Of a DNA stretch of 64,000 nucleotides, positions 43,540 to 54,961 are shown piece by piece (position 1 is the stretch's first letter; each line of letters opens with the position of its first letter). The stretch spans positions 12,090,001 to 12,154,000 of the forward strand of contig CM121342.1 in assembly GCA_051530055.1 (NCBI GenBank), read 5' to 3'. Position numbers and translations under genes: made by a program. This DNA comes from Neoechinorhynchus agilis. Lineage: Eukaryota; Acanthocephala. The notes below the pieces were generated by a model. It worked only from the letters and a program-made list of their open reading frames with translations, was not told the DNA's origin and did not search any database.

Positions 43540-44647
43540 ATGTCAGGACGTGACCGCCGAGGAAGTCGTTTATACGTTGGAAATCTTCCGCCTGATTGTC
43601 GTTCCCGTGATCTGGACGATTTGTTTCAAAAGTTTGGGCGTATAAACTTCATCGATCTCAAACGAGGATACAACAATTCTGCATCGTTTGCGTTCATAGA
43701 ATTCGAGGATTCAAGGTAGTCTTTCTTCTTCTTCGAACGCATTAATTCTCATTGTTTACACACAGAGATGCCGATGACGCGATCCATCGTCGCGATGGTT
43801 ACCAAATGGACGGTAGGCGTATCCGAGTGGAGTTTTGCCGTGGTCGTTCGGACGACTTTCGGCACGATGGTCGCCGTAATGACATTGGTGGCAGGAGTGA
43901 TCGTGACCACGGCGGGAGTCGGTATGCTTCGTCTCGTGGACGATACGGTCCACCGACTCGTCGTTCGGACTACCGCGTGGTTGTGAGCGGTCTCCCGAAA
44001 TCCGGGAGTTGGCAGGACCTCAAGGATCACATGCGAGAGGCTGGTGATGTTTGTTTCGCCGATGTTTACCGGGACAACACCGGTGTTGTCGAGTTTCTCC
44101 GTTACGACGACATGAAGTATGCAATCGAGAAGATGAATGACTCGAAATTCACTAGCCATGAGGTAGGTGGTGGGTTTTGTCGGTTCTGTTGAGTGTGAGA
44201 GAGCTGGCGGTTAGATGGGATTCTGGGTGCAAGGAATATCCTAACAAAAATTGCCTTGATCCAAGGTCTTCTCTTCGCATCGAAGGAGGAGGAGGAGGGA
44301 TTTGTTTAAAAAGGAGGAGGATTTTAATATCGTGACTACAATTTAAGGGAGAAACCGTTCATATACAAGTGCGAGCACATTCGCAAGCTCGCGAGTCATC
44401 AAGACGACGAAGACATTCTTCATCGGAGTCTTCAAGACGATCACCGAGGAACAGGTCCAGGTCACCAGTCAAGAGTCCACCAACGCGAGATGATGGGAAA
44501 GACTCTAAGCATTCTCAGAGCCTGTCACCACCACCAAGGAGACGCGACTCAGTCGAAGGAAGCGATGAAATCAGAGACGAAGTTAAGAAGAGCGCGGCAG
44601 GAGATAAGTCGTCGGATCGCGACGATGATGATTCTGTTTCTGACTAA
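43540..44647 (+). CDS. SRSF1: SR splicing factor, SRSF1 (ASF/SF2)-like
   Basis: Three exons (43540-43715, 43766-44162, 44348-44647) giving 290 residues. RRM1: [20 protein letters not shown] with RNP1 [12 protein letters not shown] Gly/Arg/Ser linker follows ([15 protein letters not shown]). RRM2 is the pseudo-RRM with the diagnostic [20 protein letters not shown]. The C-terminal RS domain reads [31 protein letters not shown] and [11 protein letters not shown]. Introns: 50 bp (GTAGTC...CACAG) and 185 bp (GTAGGT...TTTAAG). The factor binds exonic enhancers, promotes 5' splice-site selection, and is phosphorylated on the RS tail. The tail is less pure RS than in vertebrates and ends acidic. The gene is convergent with COG8, with only 43 bp between the stops. 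Confidence 0.93.
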
Positions 44648-44690
44648 TAAATCGACGTCGTATTGAGCGATCAAAAAATGCTCAACTTTA

Positions 44691-46125
44691 TTACGGCAGT
44701 GTTCGCGATGAATTCGCATGCTTTAAGGTCACCATTCCTTCTAAGATCGCGTTGTCTTTTATAATGGACAAGGCGTACTGGTTGGACAAATTAGAAAGTG
44801 GGAATAGTTGCTCGAGTGCGTAGGACGCGCAGTTTTGCATTAAATCATTTTCTAGTAGTACAGATTTGTTCTGTAAAATACTATCCCTAATCAAGGGAGC
44901 CGATCCAATGGGACAAAATAATTTGAGATCATTGAAACATTTTAGAAGATGGCTTCTTTTGCCCTCAACGGTTTCGAGATCCTTTATGTACTGAATTGAC
45001 CGTGCAAATCGTTTAACCACGGAACGTTCGACCAGTCCAATCACGAGAGAGCGAATATCCGCTCCAAATTTGCACAAAAAATCGGAAACGTTCAAGGACA
45101 TTTTTAACACGATTTCAAAGTTAACGTCCTTTTCTAGTTCATTTTGGATCAGATTTATTATGAGTGTGATGCTCTTAAATCCAAAAGTTTCTGATTTTCA
45201 ACAAAAGCACCTCACTTTTAAATCGAGTGACGCACTAGTGATCCAAGATCTAAAAACGATATCATCGTTTAGAAAGTCGTCTGATCCTTGGTGGAAAACG
45301 GTCATGTAGGCCGTAACTGTACGAAAAAGGTGCATTTTCATCGAAGTTAAGGTTGAAGGTAGTGAAAAATCCTCAGCGATCTTGACGTGACTACTTCTTG
45401 CTCTCAAGAACGTCGACTTGAGCTCAGGTGTCGAGTATCCGACTAACTGAAGAACGTTCATGTAACGTATTACTTCTGACAACTCTATCGCTGATTTACG
45501 CAAATCCACATTTATTATTGTTTCGCACATTTTTGATTTGAGTGTTGATATGTCCTTCGCCAGTAGGTGAATGTTTGAGTTTGAGTCGAGAAAGTGGTAC
45601 TTTTAAAATCTATGAAGCGAAGTCACAACCAGAGGCACTTTAACGAGACCTTTTCGAGTGCCACTTTAACTCAAGAGCAATTTCAAAAGTACCAGCTAAG
45701 GAGCTAGTCGATTCACAGAATCGCAAAAGGACATCGGTTGCTCCGATGACGAATTCATACTCGCCAGAACTGAAAGCTTCGTTAATACTACCTAGTAGCC
45801 TCGCAAACGTTTGAAGGGGTGCGGTATATTTTGATATAGCATCAAATGCTCCGTTGATTTGATCATCATCTACCGAAAGAGGGCGAACATTTACACACTC
45901 AACTAATGAATCCAAATGCGCTATCCGAGATCGAAGATCTTGAAACTTGAGTTCAACTCGTTTTAAATGCCGGTACCCACTTATAGCAAGTCCACATTCC
46001 TCGGAGTATATTTGCCTTTTCTGTTGAATTATAGCCTCAGGGACTTTGCGGTAAAGATATGATAAATCGTTTCCCAAGTAACTCTCCAAAGATACGCCAT
46101 TCTCTAAACATTCGTCGATGTTCAT
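44691..46125 (-). CDS. COG8: Conserved oligomeric Golgi complex subunit 8
   Basis: Three exon blocks: 46125 to about 45655, about 45612-45200, and about 45110-44691; exact splice sites uncertain. The N-terminal block starts MNIDECLENGVSLESYLGND and has QIYSEECGLAISGYRHLKRV, like the Dor1/COG8 N-terminal coil. The middle holds ELSEVIRYMNVLQLVGYSTP ELKSTFLRARSS and SMKMHLFRTVTAYMTVFHQG, matching human VIGFLRRM..FTEAELRVKFLQARD and ASRVHLFDIITQYRAIF. The end reads FLCKFGADIRSLVIGLVERS and FCPIGSAPLIRDS. COG8 belongs to lobe B of the COG tether for retrograde intra-Golgi vesicles. About 430 aa, shorter than human (612). It lies 219 bp downstream of coatomer zeta on the same strand. Confidence 0.82.
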
Positions 46126-46344
46126 CTAAAATTTTTGTTTTTGTAAACGTTTCTTAAAGAAAGATGCCCGCTACGCCACAAGCTTGACTGCTCTACAAAA
46201 ACTAAGAGCTTTCATAATTCAGTTTTTTTGAAGATCGATACACTTATGATCGAAAGCACTTGTTACAAAAATGCTTCACGCTTAGACTCCAAGCAAATAA
46301 GCAAAACTGGAGCAGCAAATAAAGTGCGGTGACAGAGTAAAACT

Positions 46345-47030
46345 TTATTTAAGGAGAGACCATTTGATTTGTTCCTTAGCGGTTTGAATAACTTGAGCCA
46401 CTGTCTGCTCCGTCAACGGGATTTCTTCTTTATGACTTGCGGCTCTTTCCGCAACATCAGCAGAATCGCAGTCGAGGATTATTCTACTTGGCAAAAGTAG
46501 GCACGAGTTTATGGTTTTCCCAACGTGAATAAACGTACCCTTCATCGCACATCTCGTCGATTACAACAAATAGACTGTCCATATTATCGAGCAATGTCTT
46601 CTTTTCCATAGACTTCTTTAAAACAATCGACATAACATCGAAAAAACTTTCAAGGAAGTGACTGATAAGGAGCTAAATGATTTTTAAAGGCATCATAATT
46701 AAAGCTGAGCCAAACCTCGTTTTCCTCTGGATTGCCAATAACAGCGAAAATAAGATCGACAATAGTCCGATAGACGCAAATGTGACCAGATGATGAAATA
46801 ACGATTTCGTTGTTAAGATTTCCCGGGGTCGATTTCCGGATCAATGAATAAGTATTTTTCGCCCAAGACGTAGCCGACTCCTTAAGTTATGGATTCTACA
46901 AAATAGCGCACTCATTAAGACTCCATAGCACAGTCAAATCGTATGCCAAAGGTTGGTAGTATTTTGAGAAAATGACTTCACCATCTGTATCGAAGATTAT
47001 TATGGCCTTTATTGTTTGGAAAGACGACAT
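46345..47030 (-). CDS. COPZ1: Coatomer subunit zeta (COPI)
   Basis: At least four exons. Exon 1 (47030-46932) reads MSSFQTIKAIIIFDTDGEVI FSKYY, matching the longin-fold start of zeta-COP. A 51-bp intron (GTGCTA...CTTAAG) leads to exon 2 from 46880: SGHICVYRTIVDLIFAVIGN and PEENEV. Then FFDVMSIVLKKSMEKKTLLD NMDSLFVVIDEMCDEGY (46.64-46.54 kb) and finally RIILDCDSADVAERAASHKE plus EIPLTEQTVAQVIQTAKEQI KWSLLK, the family's conserved C-terminus. Zeta-COP is the small adaptor-like subunit of the COPI coat in Golgi-to-ER transport. Boundaries of exons 2-4 are approximate. Confidence 0.9.
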
Positions 47031-47770
47031 CTTAAAATAGGAAATCGGGTGGATGATTTTGATCGTGAAATATCCTCCTTCTCACAGAACCAGTAATCAC
47101 TACCTCTTCAAATCATTTACCCATCTCAATTGAGAATCATAACGGAGCCAAGATTGTGTTAACCGTGGGTCGTCGTCTAATAGAGATAGGACAAGAAAGT
47201 TTGCAGATTTTTTCCTAAAATTACTTTCTTGCCATTGTACTATGAATTGTACTTGTGAAAGAAACTGTAAAGTTAGCAACCTTTAGATCTTAAATGAAGC
47301 TATTTTTCCAAAATCTCGTTTTAAAAAATCGAATGATTTCGGTTCACGACTTTAGAGGTTTTACGGCAACTACAGTAATCCTAAATACCAGACGTCGCTC
47401 TAAATAAGAGAAGTTAATAGAAAATGCAAGAATTGCGTTGGTTTTCCGTTTTTAAGTAAAAGATAAAAATGGCGACCACACACGGGATTGTTCATTCCTG
47501 ATTATTTAGCTGTATTCTTTCCATCTGGATCGTTTTGACAACGCAATGATTTTGAACTTCCAATCTTAAAAACGACAGTTAACATTCAAAGCACGCGACT
47601 GCTCTTGGAGAATTTCTTATACCGACCAGCATTCATTTTCTATTAATAAACGTGCCAAAATGCAGTAATTTGAATTCAAATCAAAATTTGGCAGATTTCT
47701 CGTTTTAATGTTAACGAAAGGCAACCATTAGCAATCTTGAATTGCAGAATTTAATATAAAATCGTTTATA
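47031..47770. other. intergenic, no gene seen
   Basis: AT-rich spacer between the PDPR/SARDH-like gene end and coatomer zeta; must hold the COPZ promoter. Nothing else recognised. Confidence 0.4.
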
Positions 47771-47773
47771 GTA

Positions 47774-50700
47774 TTAAGAGGACAATTCAGGCATTCGCTG
47801 ATCAAGCTGTTCGCAGTCTACTTCAACCGGATACTTGTGACCTGCTACATCTACGAAAAGTTCTGTATTTTTTAGATCAATGAAATCCTTTGTTAGGAAT
47901 CCAAGTCCGACCTAATAAATACCTGTTAGAAAATTCCTACCACAAGCAGACGCACCGGAGTATTCAATTCAAAACTGAATGCCGACGACGTCAAAAATCC
48001 CACAGGATTACCGGTCTTAGTATTGTATATGGGACAACCGGAAGTGGGCCAGACATCAAACATGTCAAAGTTTCTCAATACGAATTTGCACAATCGCTTG
48101 GTTGGACTTGCATCGCGTTGTATTAAGTGACTTTTTCCGACAAAGTTCTAAATAACACAATTATGGCTAGTTACCAAACACCAAACGTTTTTGAAAAGCT
48201 TAGACTTTTCATAAAGAACCGTTAATAGCCAACAAACCTTGGATAAATCGACGAGATGTCCTCTGTTGCATTCGAAAGGTGTCACTAAGGACGACAGTTC
48301 CGCTCCCCATTCAACCATTCCATTTTCGATTCTTATTGTTCGAACTGCTTCAATACCTACATTCATTATGCCATACGCATAACCGCATTCCATTAGATAG
48401 TCATACAATGCAATCGCTGACTAAATATGTATTTAATTTTTTAAATATCGCAAATTTTTACTCACTTCAGCTGCAACCAACATTGCGAAACCGTCTATAC
48501 CGCAGAACGACTCATGCATTATCAAAACGTCTGAAACGAAACCAACATCCATTACTTCTGCGGTTGAACATGTAAAGTCTTTGAACTGGGCAGGCTGATC
48601 GTTGCTGGCGTTTCTAAGAAGGCTTTTCGCATTTGGTCCCATTATTGAAAGAAGTGCGTATTTGGCCGTATTGTCACCCAAGCGCACATTCTCGTTTTGT
48701 TTCAAATGCCGCTGCAGCCATGTCATCGCCCGCGTCGATTGCTTACATGGTCCAATCATTAGGTAACTGAAATTGAACAACGAAAATTGGATCTATCCGC
48801 TTGAAGTTGTGAACAGTAAAGATCTCATTAAGACAGGGAAATTAGGTCGCCGCTACTCATTCTTGTTATAGACTCATATTGAGACGAAATGTGAAAAAGA
48901 AATCCTGTTTGGGGAAAAATAGGTATAGAATTTAGTGATCTGGTATACAAATTAGTCAATAATTGAATTTCTCACATGAGCCATTGCTTACCATTAGTCA
49001 TAAATCCTTTTGCTCTTGTCTTTAAAGGATGGAATCTAATTGCGCCAATTTTCATCGGCTCAAAAAGTTCTATTTGTTTCAACACGCTTCACTTTTTCGT
49101 GTAAATGATTCCTAACGTACATTTGCGAGTAAATTCCCACTTTTAGCAAGCATTATCCTTCTTAGCAATAAGCGAAATTAATTTATCAAGATGTCGATAT
49201 GTGACGAGGTACCGGGGTATATGATTGGAAGTGTTATTTGGGCCTTCACCCATTTAAAGAGTTTAATAGAGACGTTTCATACCTCGTCGAGAATGTTAGT
49301 TAGGTCTTCAACCCTTTAAAAAGTTTATTAAAGACGTTTCGAAAACCTCGTCGGGTGCAGACCCTCACCGATCTTATCGGTCTTAAATTATAAACGTGCT
49401 TCATTTCAAATAGAGAATTGGACAAAAAGATTATAAGTTCCTAATAGCGATGGCAAACGGCGTGCAGTTGGAGAAAACCATTACAGATGCTTATTGCTTA
49501 CTTATTTTTAGACAGTTTAATCATGTTCATATCGTTTTCAAGAGTACCATATTTGTTGAGCATAAATATTCTCCTTAGTTCCATGTCTTGCATAGATCTT
49601 ATTTCGTTGCAGCATAGGCGATCAAGGAAATCTTCGGCGTCCTCGGACTATTAAAGAAATTCGCAGCTAGGAAACCCAAATGTCTCTAACCTCAATAAAG
49701 ATCTTTACATGACCACTCAAATCGGCTATGGCAACATTATGCTTCACAGCAGAATATTCGTTTGCCATAGCTTCAAAATAATTAGGACGACTTGAGGACA
49801 TACCAATCTTGGCATCAGACATGTGCTCTAATCAAACAATCGGAAAATCATTGCCCTTTGCATAGAAGGCTATCACAAATGAACACACACGAAAACAAGC
49901 ACAAGGGAACGCGATAATCACTTCACTTACGGTGGATATTTTGTTTATCGAAGAATAGAGGCCATTCGTACCCGGCTGTGCAACCAAAGAATGCTCCGGC
50001 AGTTTTAAGCCGGTAATAAAGAGGGGAAATCCGAAGCGGACGTCCTCCAGATAATAGAGATATGTCCGTTCGATTTTGACTGATATAAAATTGATTGCCT
50101 ACGTTTGAAGTTAACAAAATGCGCAAAATAAAGATTATTCTCTCACATGCAATGTCCTCGGCTTTGTGTTTGAGGTACATGAGATTATCGTTTGCATAGG
50201 CAAACCTTGCAGGACTGACCGATGCAAGATTGTGCTGTGAACGTTCCGTCTGACATAACTGGAGTTGTAATAGACGAGCCGCTGCACCGGTGAAACTCAG
50301 CCCCATAGCGTGCATTCCACCCACCACAAAATAATTTTTGACCTGTTCATTTAAAACGCTTTCGAAGCGTGACACAGAAACTCGTGAACTGCGTTTACCT
50401 TAGGGATTTCACCACATACGAACATATGATCCATACTGAATGTATCCATGCGTTCCATAACGCGACGAATTCGCACAGAATCATTGAGATTGTCGATACG
50501 ATCACGAATGCTGAACAGAGCTTGAGCTAAAAAGTAGAATTTGGAATGAGTTGTTAAAAAAGAGCAGATGAAGTGATTTTAGATCTAGAAAGAAAAACCG
50601 TTGAAAAAAACCAAGAAACATTTTATCTTGGATTACTGTCTTCGACGGGGAAAAGTATACTTGCTTTTTTCTTAGTTTTGCTACTTCGGATTCACACGTC

Positions 50701-53700
50701 GGATAATTCCGACATTTTCCCAATATCTGTCACTGTTTAAGTGTTGTATTCGCAAATAAGTGAATTTAAATCCAAGGTGGCAAAACTACCAAAAGAAAGA
50801 AAAAATGTTATCTTTTCGCAATTTCAAGTATAAAAATATTTTTATTGGAGATTGCATTCCGATGGTCATATATGTTATTATTTAGGACGAATATTAAATC
50901 GACTGGTTGAATAAGTGATTATCAATTGAAATTAAAAAATAAGCACATAACCATCACAAATCACACGAGATGAGTGTTCGTTTGAGTCGGTTAGGTGGGA
51001 TTGTCAACAAATAGGCTGCCTCCCTGGGCACATTTAGGCCAACTACAGGTAATTGGAGGGAAACTTTTGCTTCGTTACCTTCCAACGTGTCGACCATTTC
51101 TATCGACTCTTTTTATAAGTCGATATAATTTTCTCTGTTCTTTGGAGGACAAAACACGACGGAAGGGAAAAATGTGCCTCCAATTATCTACAGTTTGTCT
51201 AAATGACCGAAGGTGACGACCACCCCTAATCGAGCTATACAAAACATTCGAAATATCTCAAATGCACATACCTACATTATCCCAATTGACCTTTCCTTTA
51301 AAATCGAAATCGTTATCTCTCTTTTTGTCCAGACACATTTCAATAAATAGATCACATTTAGACTTTCTCCCAGGGTACGAGGTATTAGGAAATCCGAAAG
51401 TAGTCACAAGCAATACATTAGGATCACATCGTCCGTTCTAGTTAACTAAAATAACAAGAAGCTTACTAGATAGAGCGATTTAACAGTGCTCTTCATGAGC
51501 CAGCAACTGTATTCTGGATCGATCATAACTTCTATTTCCAGCGTAAATTTTTTAGTACTATGAAAGGTAATTAAATAAGACTAACCTGGAATATATCGAA
51601 TAGAAGCGTCCATTTCAATTTCGAAAGTTACCACTTGACAAGGCCATATGCAAGCGTTGATCGGTTTGTCAGTTTTCAGTCCAAGTGGAAGTGACCACTA
51701 ATAAATACGATTTAGCCTTAGCCTCCTAACAAATCAATGTCAACGAAAATCATTACTCGACTTTTTGCTTTAGGCACCCAGTTAACCGGTATCTTGGATG
51801 AGTCTAAGTGATCGGGGACGAAATACGGTTGAAGGGAAGAAGCAACCCACTGCCGAGTTCCGCCTCCTCGAGAGGTATCTGAGGATCCGAAAGTCTAAGT
51901 GATTAAATCACTTCCCTGGTAAAAAAATATAGCTTATTATTTGGTGATTATAAAAATAGACTATTTTAGTGATCTCAATAACCTACACACAACCTGAAGA
52001 AGTCCGAAGAGACGGACGAAATATTGAGAATGAATATATCAGTCTCTATTTTTATAATCTTTTTGTAAAGATGTTCATCATTTACTTTTTTAAAGCGAAT
52101 TAAAATAATTGATTGATTGATTTGATAATTTTCGGTCTTCGCATAGGTCTTCTTCAGTCTATTGTTCTCGGAGAAAAATACAAGTAAACTTTTGACCTCT
52201 GCTAACAATAGAATTCGCAATCAAAATTTTTATAATCACCAAAGAACAAATAAATGAACAACTTCTTTACATCAAAGCTATACGTGGGATGAGTGCCCAA
52301 GGAAAATTATCAGCTGAGTAAGAAATGTTTCAAAAACTTAATAATATAATCGGCTTGCAAGTGGATTTAAGAAAAATCATTTTACATTGAATGAATTCAC
52401 GTCCAAAAATAATGCAACCGTTTAATTTCATAGAGAATTGTCCCTGGGGAGAAATGTATATACTTGTTTGGCGAGGTATGCCGCCGTTAAATGAATTGTT
52501 CAACAATTTATGATGAAATATTTCGTGGGAATAATCCGGCAAACAACCGCAGTATAGATCTTACTGAAGACGTCACCAAAATAAATTGATGAACAATTAA
52601 TTCTGAAAAATAAATGTAACAGTTTAAGCACATTTAAGAGTAAATAATACACAACTAACGATTCCAGAGCAGTTTATAAAAACTGAAGTCTCGATAAATC
52701 CCTTATTGGTTTCGATACCAGCGACAGTGTTCGTAACATCCATCTCAAAACTGCTTGTGACAACTCGTTCAATCTCACAGTTTAAATCAAACTCGACACC
52801 TTTAAATAGCGTTTTAAAGAAACACGGAAGCGCGAGAATCAAAAAACACCTTTGAGTTGGGCTTCGTTGTTAAAAGCAGCCTTAAGTTTTGAAGAATCAA
52901 CCAATAGATCTCCATCAATACGTAATGCATTCTGAAATGCATCAGAAATTTCTACTGTTCAACAAAAAGCTTTTATACTTGAATTTGAGAACAATTGACG
53001 GAAGGAAACATGTTTTTGAATTCATATCCACTCATAATGTCGGATGAAATGTGAGCTTCTCTTAACATTGATTGAATTCGCCTATTTTCTATACATCGCT
53101 CGCGACTCGATGCAATCGTGTATGACGAATCGCATTTATGTATTCCTAACAAAAAATATGAACCGCACCTTTTAATTGAATCATTTAAAATAAACCGCCG
53201 CCGTAATTAACGATTCGATGGCGAAACGGAAATAGGGAATCGACAGCCAATTACGTAAAAGTTATGGATTTGCTGGAAGAATGAAACAATATTACGTCAT
53301 CGGTCAAACACGAGACCAAACTGGAACTATAAAACCGGAAAACTCCTTCCCACCACCACTAAGGGACGGTTATCATTAGACCGGTCTCTTATTAACCCTG
53401 AACATTAGAAGATTAAAGGTTATCCAGGATCAACGGTGGACCGTTTGGATTTCCAAGGACACTTGATCGAATCATAGTGACAGACGCGAGCCCAAGCAAT
53501 TTGAAAAGCAACCGATATACGAATGAATCCAGTTTCCCCGAAGAACGCTTTTGGACGAATCCGAGGTGGTTAATGACGAGTAATAACAATGCAAACGCCC
53601 CCCCCCAAGTTATTAACAGAAATATATAGAGCCCTCAAGCTTTTGTTTTTCAAGCAAACTAATAGAGTCGATTATTGGGACGATTTTTTGTAGTGAAATT

Positions 53701-54646
53701 AATGATTACTAGCTAATAAAGTTGAATTTTGGGACGGATATGCGACTGGGACGGCACGTCGTAGAAAAATCATCAGGAATAATCCAGTGCCCGCCCTGGA
53801 CAAATCCGAGGCGGTCAACGACGAGTAATAACAATGCAAACGATCGCAAGTTATTAACAGATATATAGAGGCCTCAAGCTTTTGTTTTTCAAGCAAACTA
53901 ATTAAGTCGATTATTGGAACGGTTTTTCGTAGTGAAATTAATGATTACTAGCAAATAAAGTTGAATATTGGGACGGATATGCGACTGGGACAGCACGTCG
54001 TAGAAAAATCATCAGGAATAATTCAGTGCCCATCCTGGACGGATCCGAGACGATCAACGACAATTAATAACAATGCAAACGCCCCCAAGGTCCCAAAAGA
54101 AATATATGGAGCCCTCAAACTTTTGTTTTTCAAGCAAACTAATAATGTCGATTATTGGGACGATTTTTTGTAGTGAAATTCATGATTACTAGCTAATAAA
54201 GTTGAATATTGGGACGGATATGCGACTGGGACACCACTTCCTAGAAAAATCATCAGGAATAATCCAGTGCCCATCCTGGACGAATCCGAGGCGGCCTCGA
54301 TAATTCTTAAAATTATCTTACCAATGTCATATCCGAGATCTATCATATCCTCATAAAATCTTCGGCTCATCATAGCAAATGAAACAGCATCCCGATTAGA
54401 ATGACGCATTGTGAACAGCCGAGTCTCCGAATGAGCTCGACTGACTTCCTTTGCCTTTCTGCTTACACCACTACCTTTAATTGCGACAGAGTTTAAAACC
54501 ACTGACCTTTCTGACTTGTCCAGAACAAGGACCTTGATGTGAGCTCTATCGGAAATCGCCTTCGCTACCGCAGAACCCACTAAGCCATTCCCAGCTATCA
54601 CTACATCGTATCGGGATATGTATCGAGAAAATCGCAGTGTATTCAT
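47774..54646 (-). CDS. PDPR/SARDH-family mitochondrial flavoprotein with aminomethyltransferase-like C-terminus
   Basis: Multi-exon gene of 6.9 kb. Exon 1 (54646 to about 54311) has SRYDVVIAGNGLVGSAVAKA, the GxGxxG FAD-binding fold. Further exons: LGIHKCDSSYT and SMLREAHISSDIMSGYEFKN MF (53.1-53.0 kb), LRIDGDLLVDSSKLKAAF (52.9 kb), VAGIETNKGFIETSVFINCS G (52.7 kb), RIDNLNDSVRIRRVMERMDT (50.5 kb), VKNYFVVGGMHAMGLSFTGA A and AFFGCTAGYEWPLFF (50.4-49.9 kb), NEYSAVKHNVAIADLSGH (49.75 kb). The GCV_T-like part reads ECGYAYGIMNVGIEAVRTIR, ELSSLVTPFE, CPIYNTKTGNPVGFLTSSAF and VGLGFLTKDF, ending ELSS at 47774. Layout fits sarcosine/dimethylglycine dehydrogenases and PDPR; the IYxxGxxVGxxTSSAxS and VKNYFV blocks lean to PDPR. 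Introns carry a satellite array and a foldback element. Confidence 0.82.
47912..47943 (-). other. Ultra-short intron (29-32 bp) in the last part of the PDPR/SARDH-like gene
   Basis: Coding sequence LNTPVRLL is separated from VGLGFLTKDF by GTAGG (or GTGGTAGG), then TTTTCTAACAG and TATTTATTAG. Unspliced it hits a TAA at once, and both flanks are clearly homologous to the family, so an intron of 29 bp (912-940) or 32 bp (912-943) is the simplest reading. TTCTAAC would be the branch site. Confidence 0.6.
49200..49385. repeat. Two diverged 80-bp direct repeats in an intron
   Basis: TTTAAAGAGTTTAATAGAGA CGTTTCATACCTCGTCGAG (from about 49253) and TTTAAAAAGTTTATTAAAGA CGTTTCGAAAACCTCGTCGG G (from about 49314) are clearly related, each preceded by TTCA(C/A)CC. 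They lie in an intron of the PDPR/SARDH-like gene. Confidence 0.65.
50618..50815. mobile_element. Foldback/MITE copy, 198 bp, same family as 22.6 kb
   Basis: Left arm: TTATCTTGGATTACTGTCTT, TATACTTGCTTTTTTCTTAG TTTTGC; right arm: GGTGGCAAAACTACCAAAAG and ATGTTATC. ACGTCGGATAATTCCGACAT is also shared with the 22.6-kb copy. Shortened central part. Inside an intron of the PDPR/SARDH-like gene. Confidence 0.75.
51980..52175. mobile_element. Half foldback elements with hammerhead-like core motifs
   Basis: At 52009 the plus strand has CTGAAGAAGTCC then GGACGAAATATT. At 52070-52165 the minus strand has CTGAAGAAGACC then GACCGAAAATTATC, and its outer part (AAAGCGAATTA) equals an arm of the 56.7-kb foldback. 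Single-armed relics of that family. Confidence 0.55.
53363..54295. repeat. 240-bp tandem repeat array A (about 3 units) in an intron
   Basis: The word TCGATTATTGG recurs at 53668, 53907 and 54148. Units contain GGGACGGATATGCGACTGGG, AAAAATCATCAGGAATAAT, GAGGCGGTCAACGACGAGTA and CAAGCTTTTGTTTTTCAAGC. A unique 5' flank (CTCTTATTAACCCTGAACAT) leads into it. It separates exon 1 of the PDPR/SARDH-like gene from exon 2 and generates spurious open frames there. Confidence 0.92.
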
Positions 54647-54649
54647 TGA

Positions 54650-54961
54650 TTATTAGAAATGTACTTAACACACAAACACATTAAGAAAGGAAAAGCATGG
54701 GTTTTAGTCTCCGAAGCGGTATTTCTTGAAAAGAATCCACAAAATAACGTCTTAAGGAAACGCAGGAATAATTGCGAGAGTTTTATCGTATTTCCTTTCA
54801 TGTCTGAGTACGGCTCATTAGGTCATTGTGAAAGCGCAGTGCGAATCAGTTCTTTTTTGATCGAAATATAACTAATTGCCCCAAAAGGGCTTTTAAATCC
54901 TAATTAGGTAATACTTTTACGCCTTAGCGCTTTATTTACAATAAATTGTCTTCGATAAAGC
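54650..54961. other. short intergenic region
   Basis: 5' flank of the PDPR/SARDH-like gene and 3' flank of the NOP56-like gene. No further feature. Confidence 0.4.

Noticed and set aside
43749-44159. Minus-strand His/Thr-rich frame opposite the SRSF1-like gene
   Set aside because: Antisense shadow of Arg/Asp/Gly codons; the plus strand has two RRMs and splice sites.
53699-54173. Open frames with AVPVAYPSQNSTLLASNH and similar, also at 63048-63245
   Set aside because: They fall in the 240-bp tandem repeat and recur with it; only the upstream part of 54152-54646 is real coding sequence.
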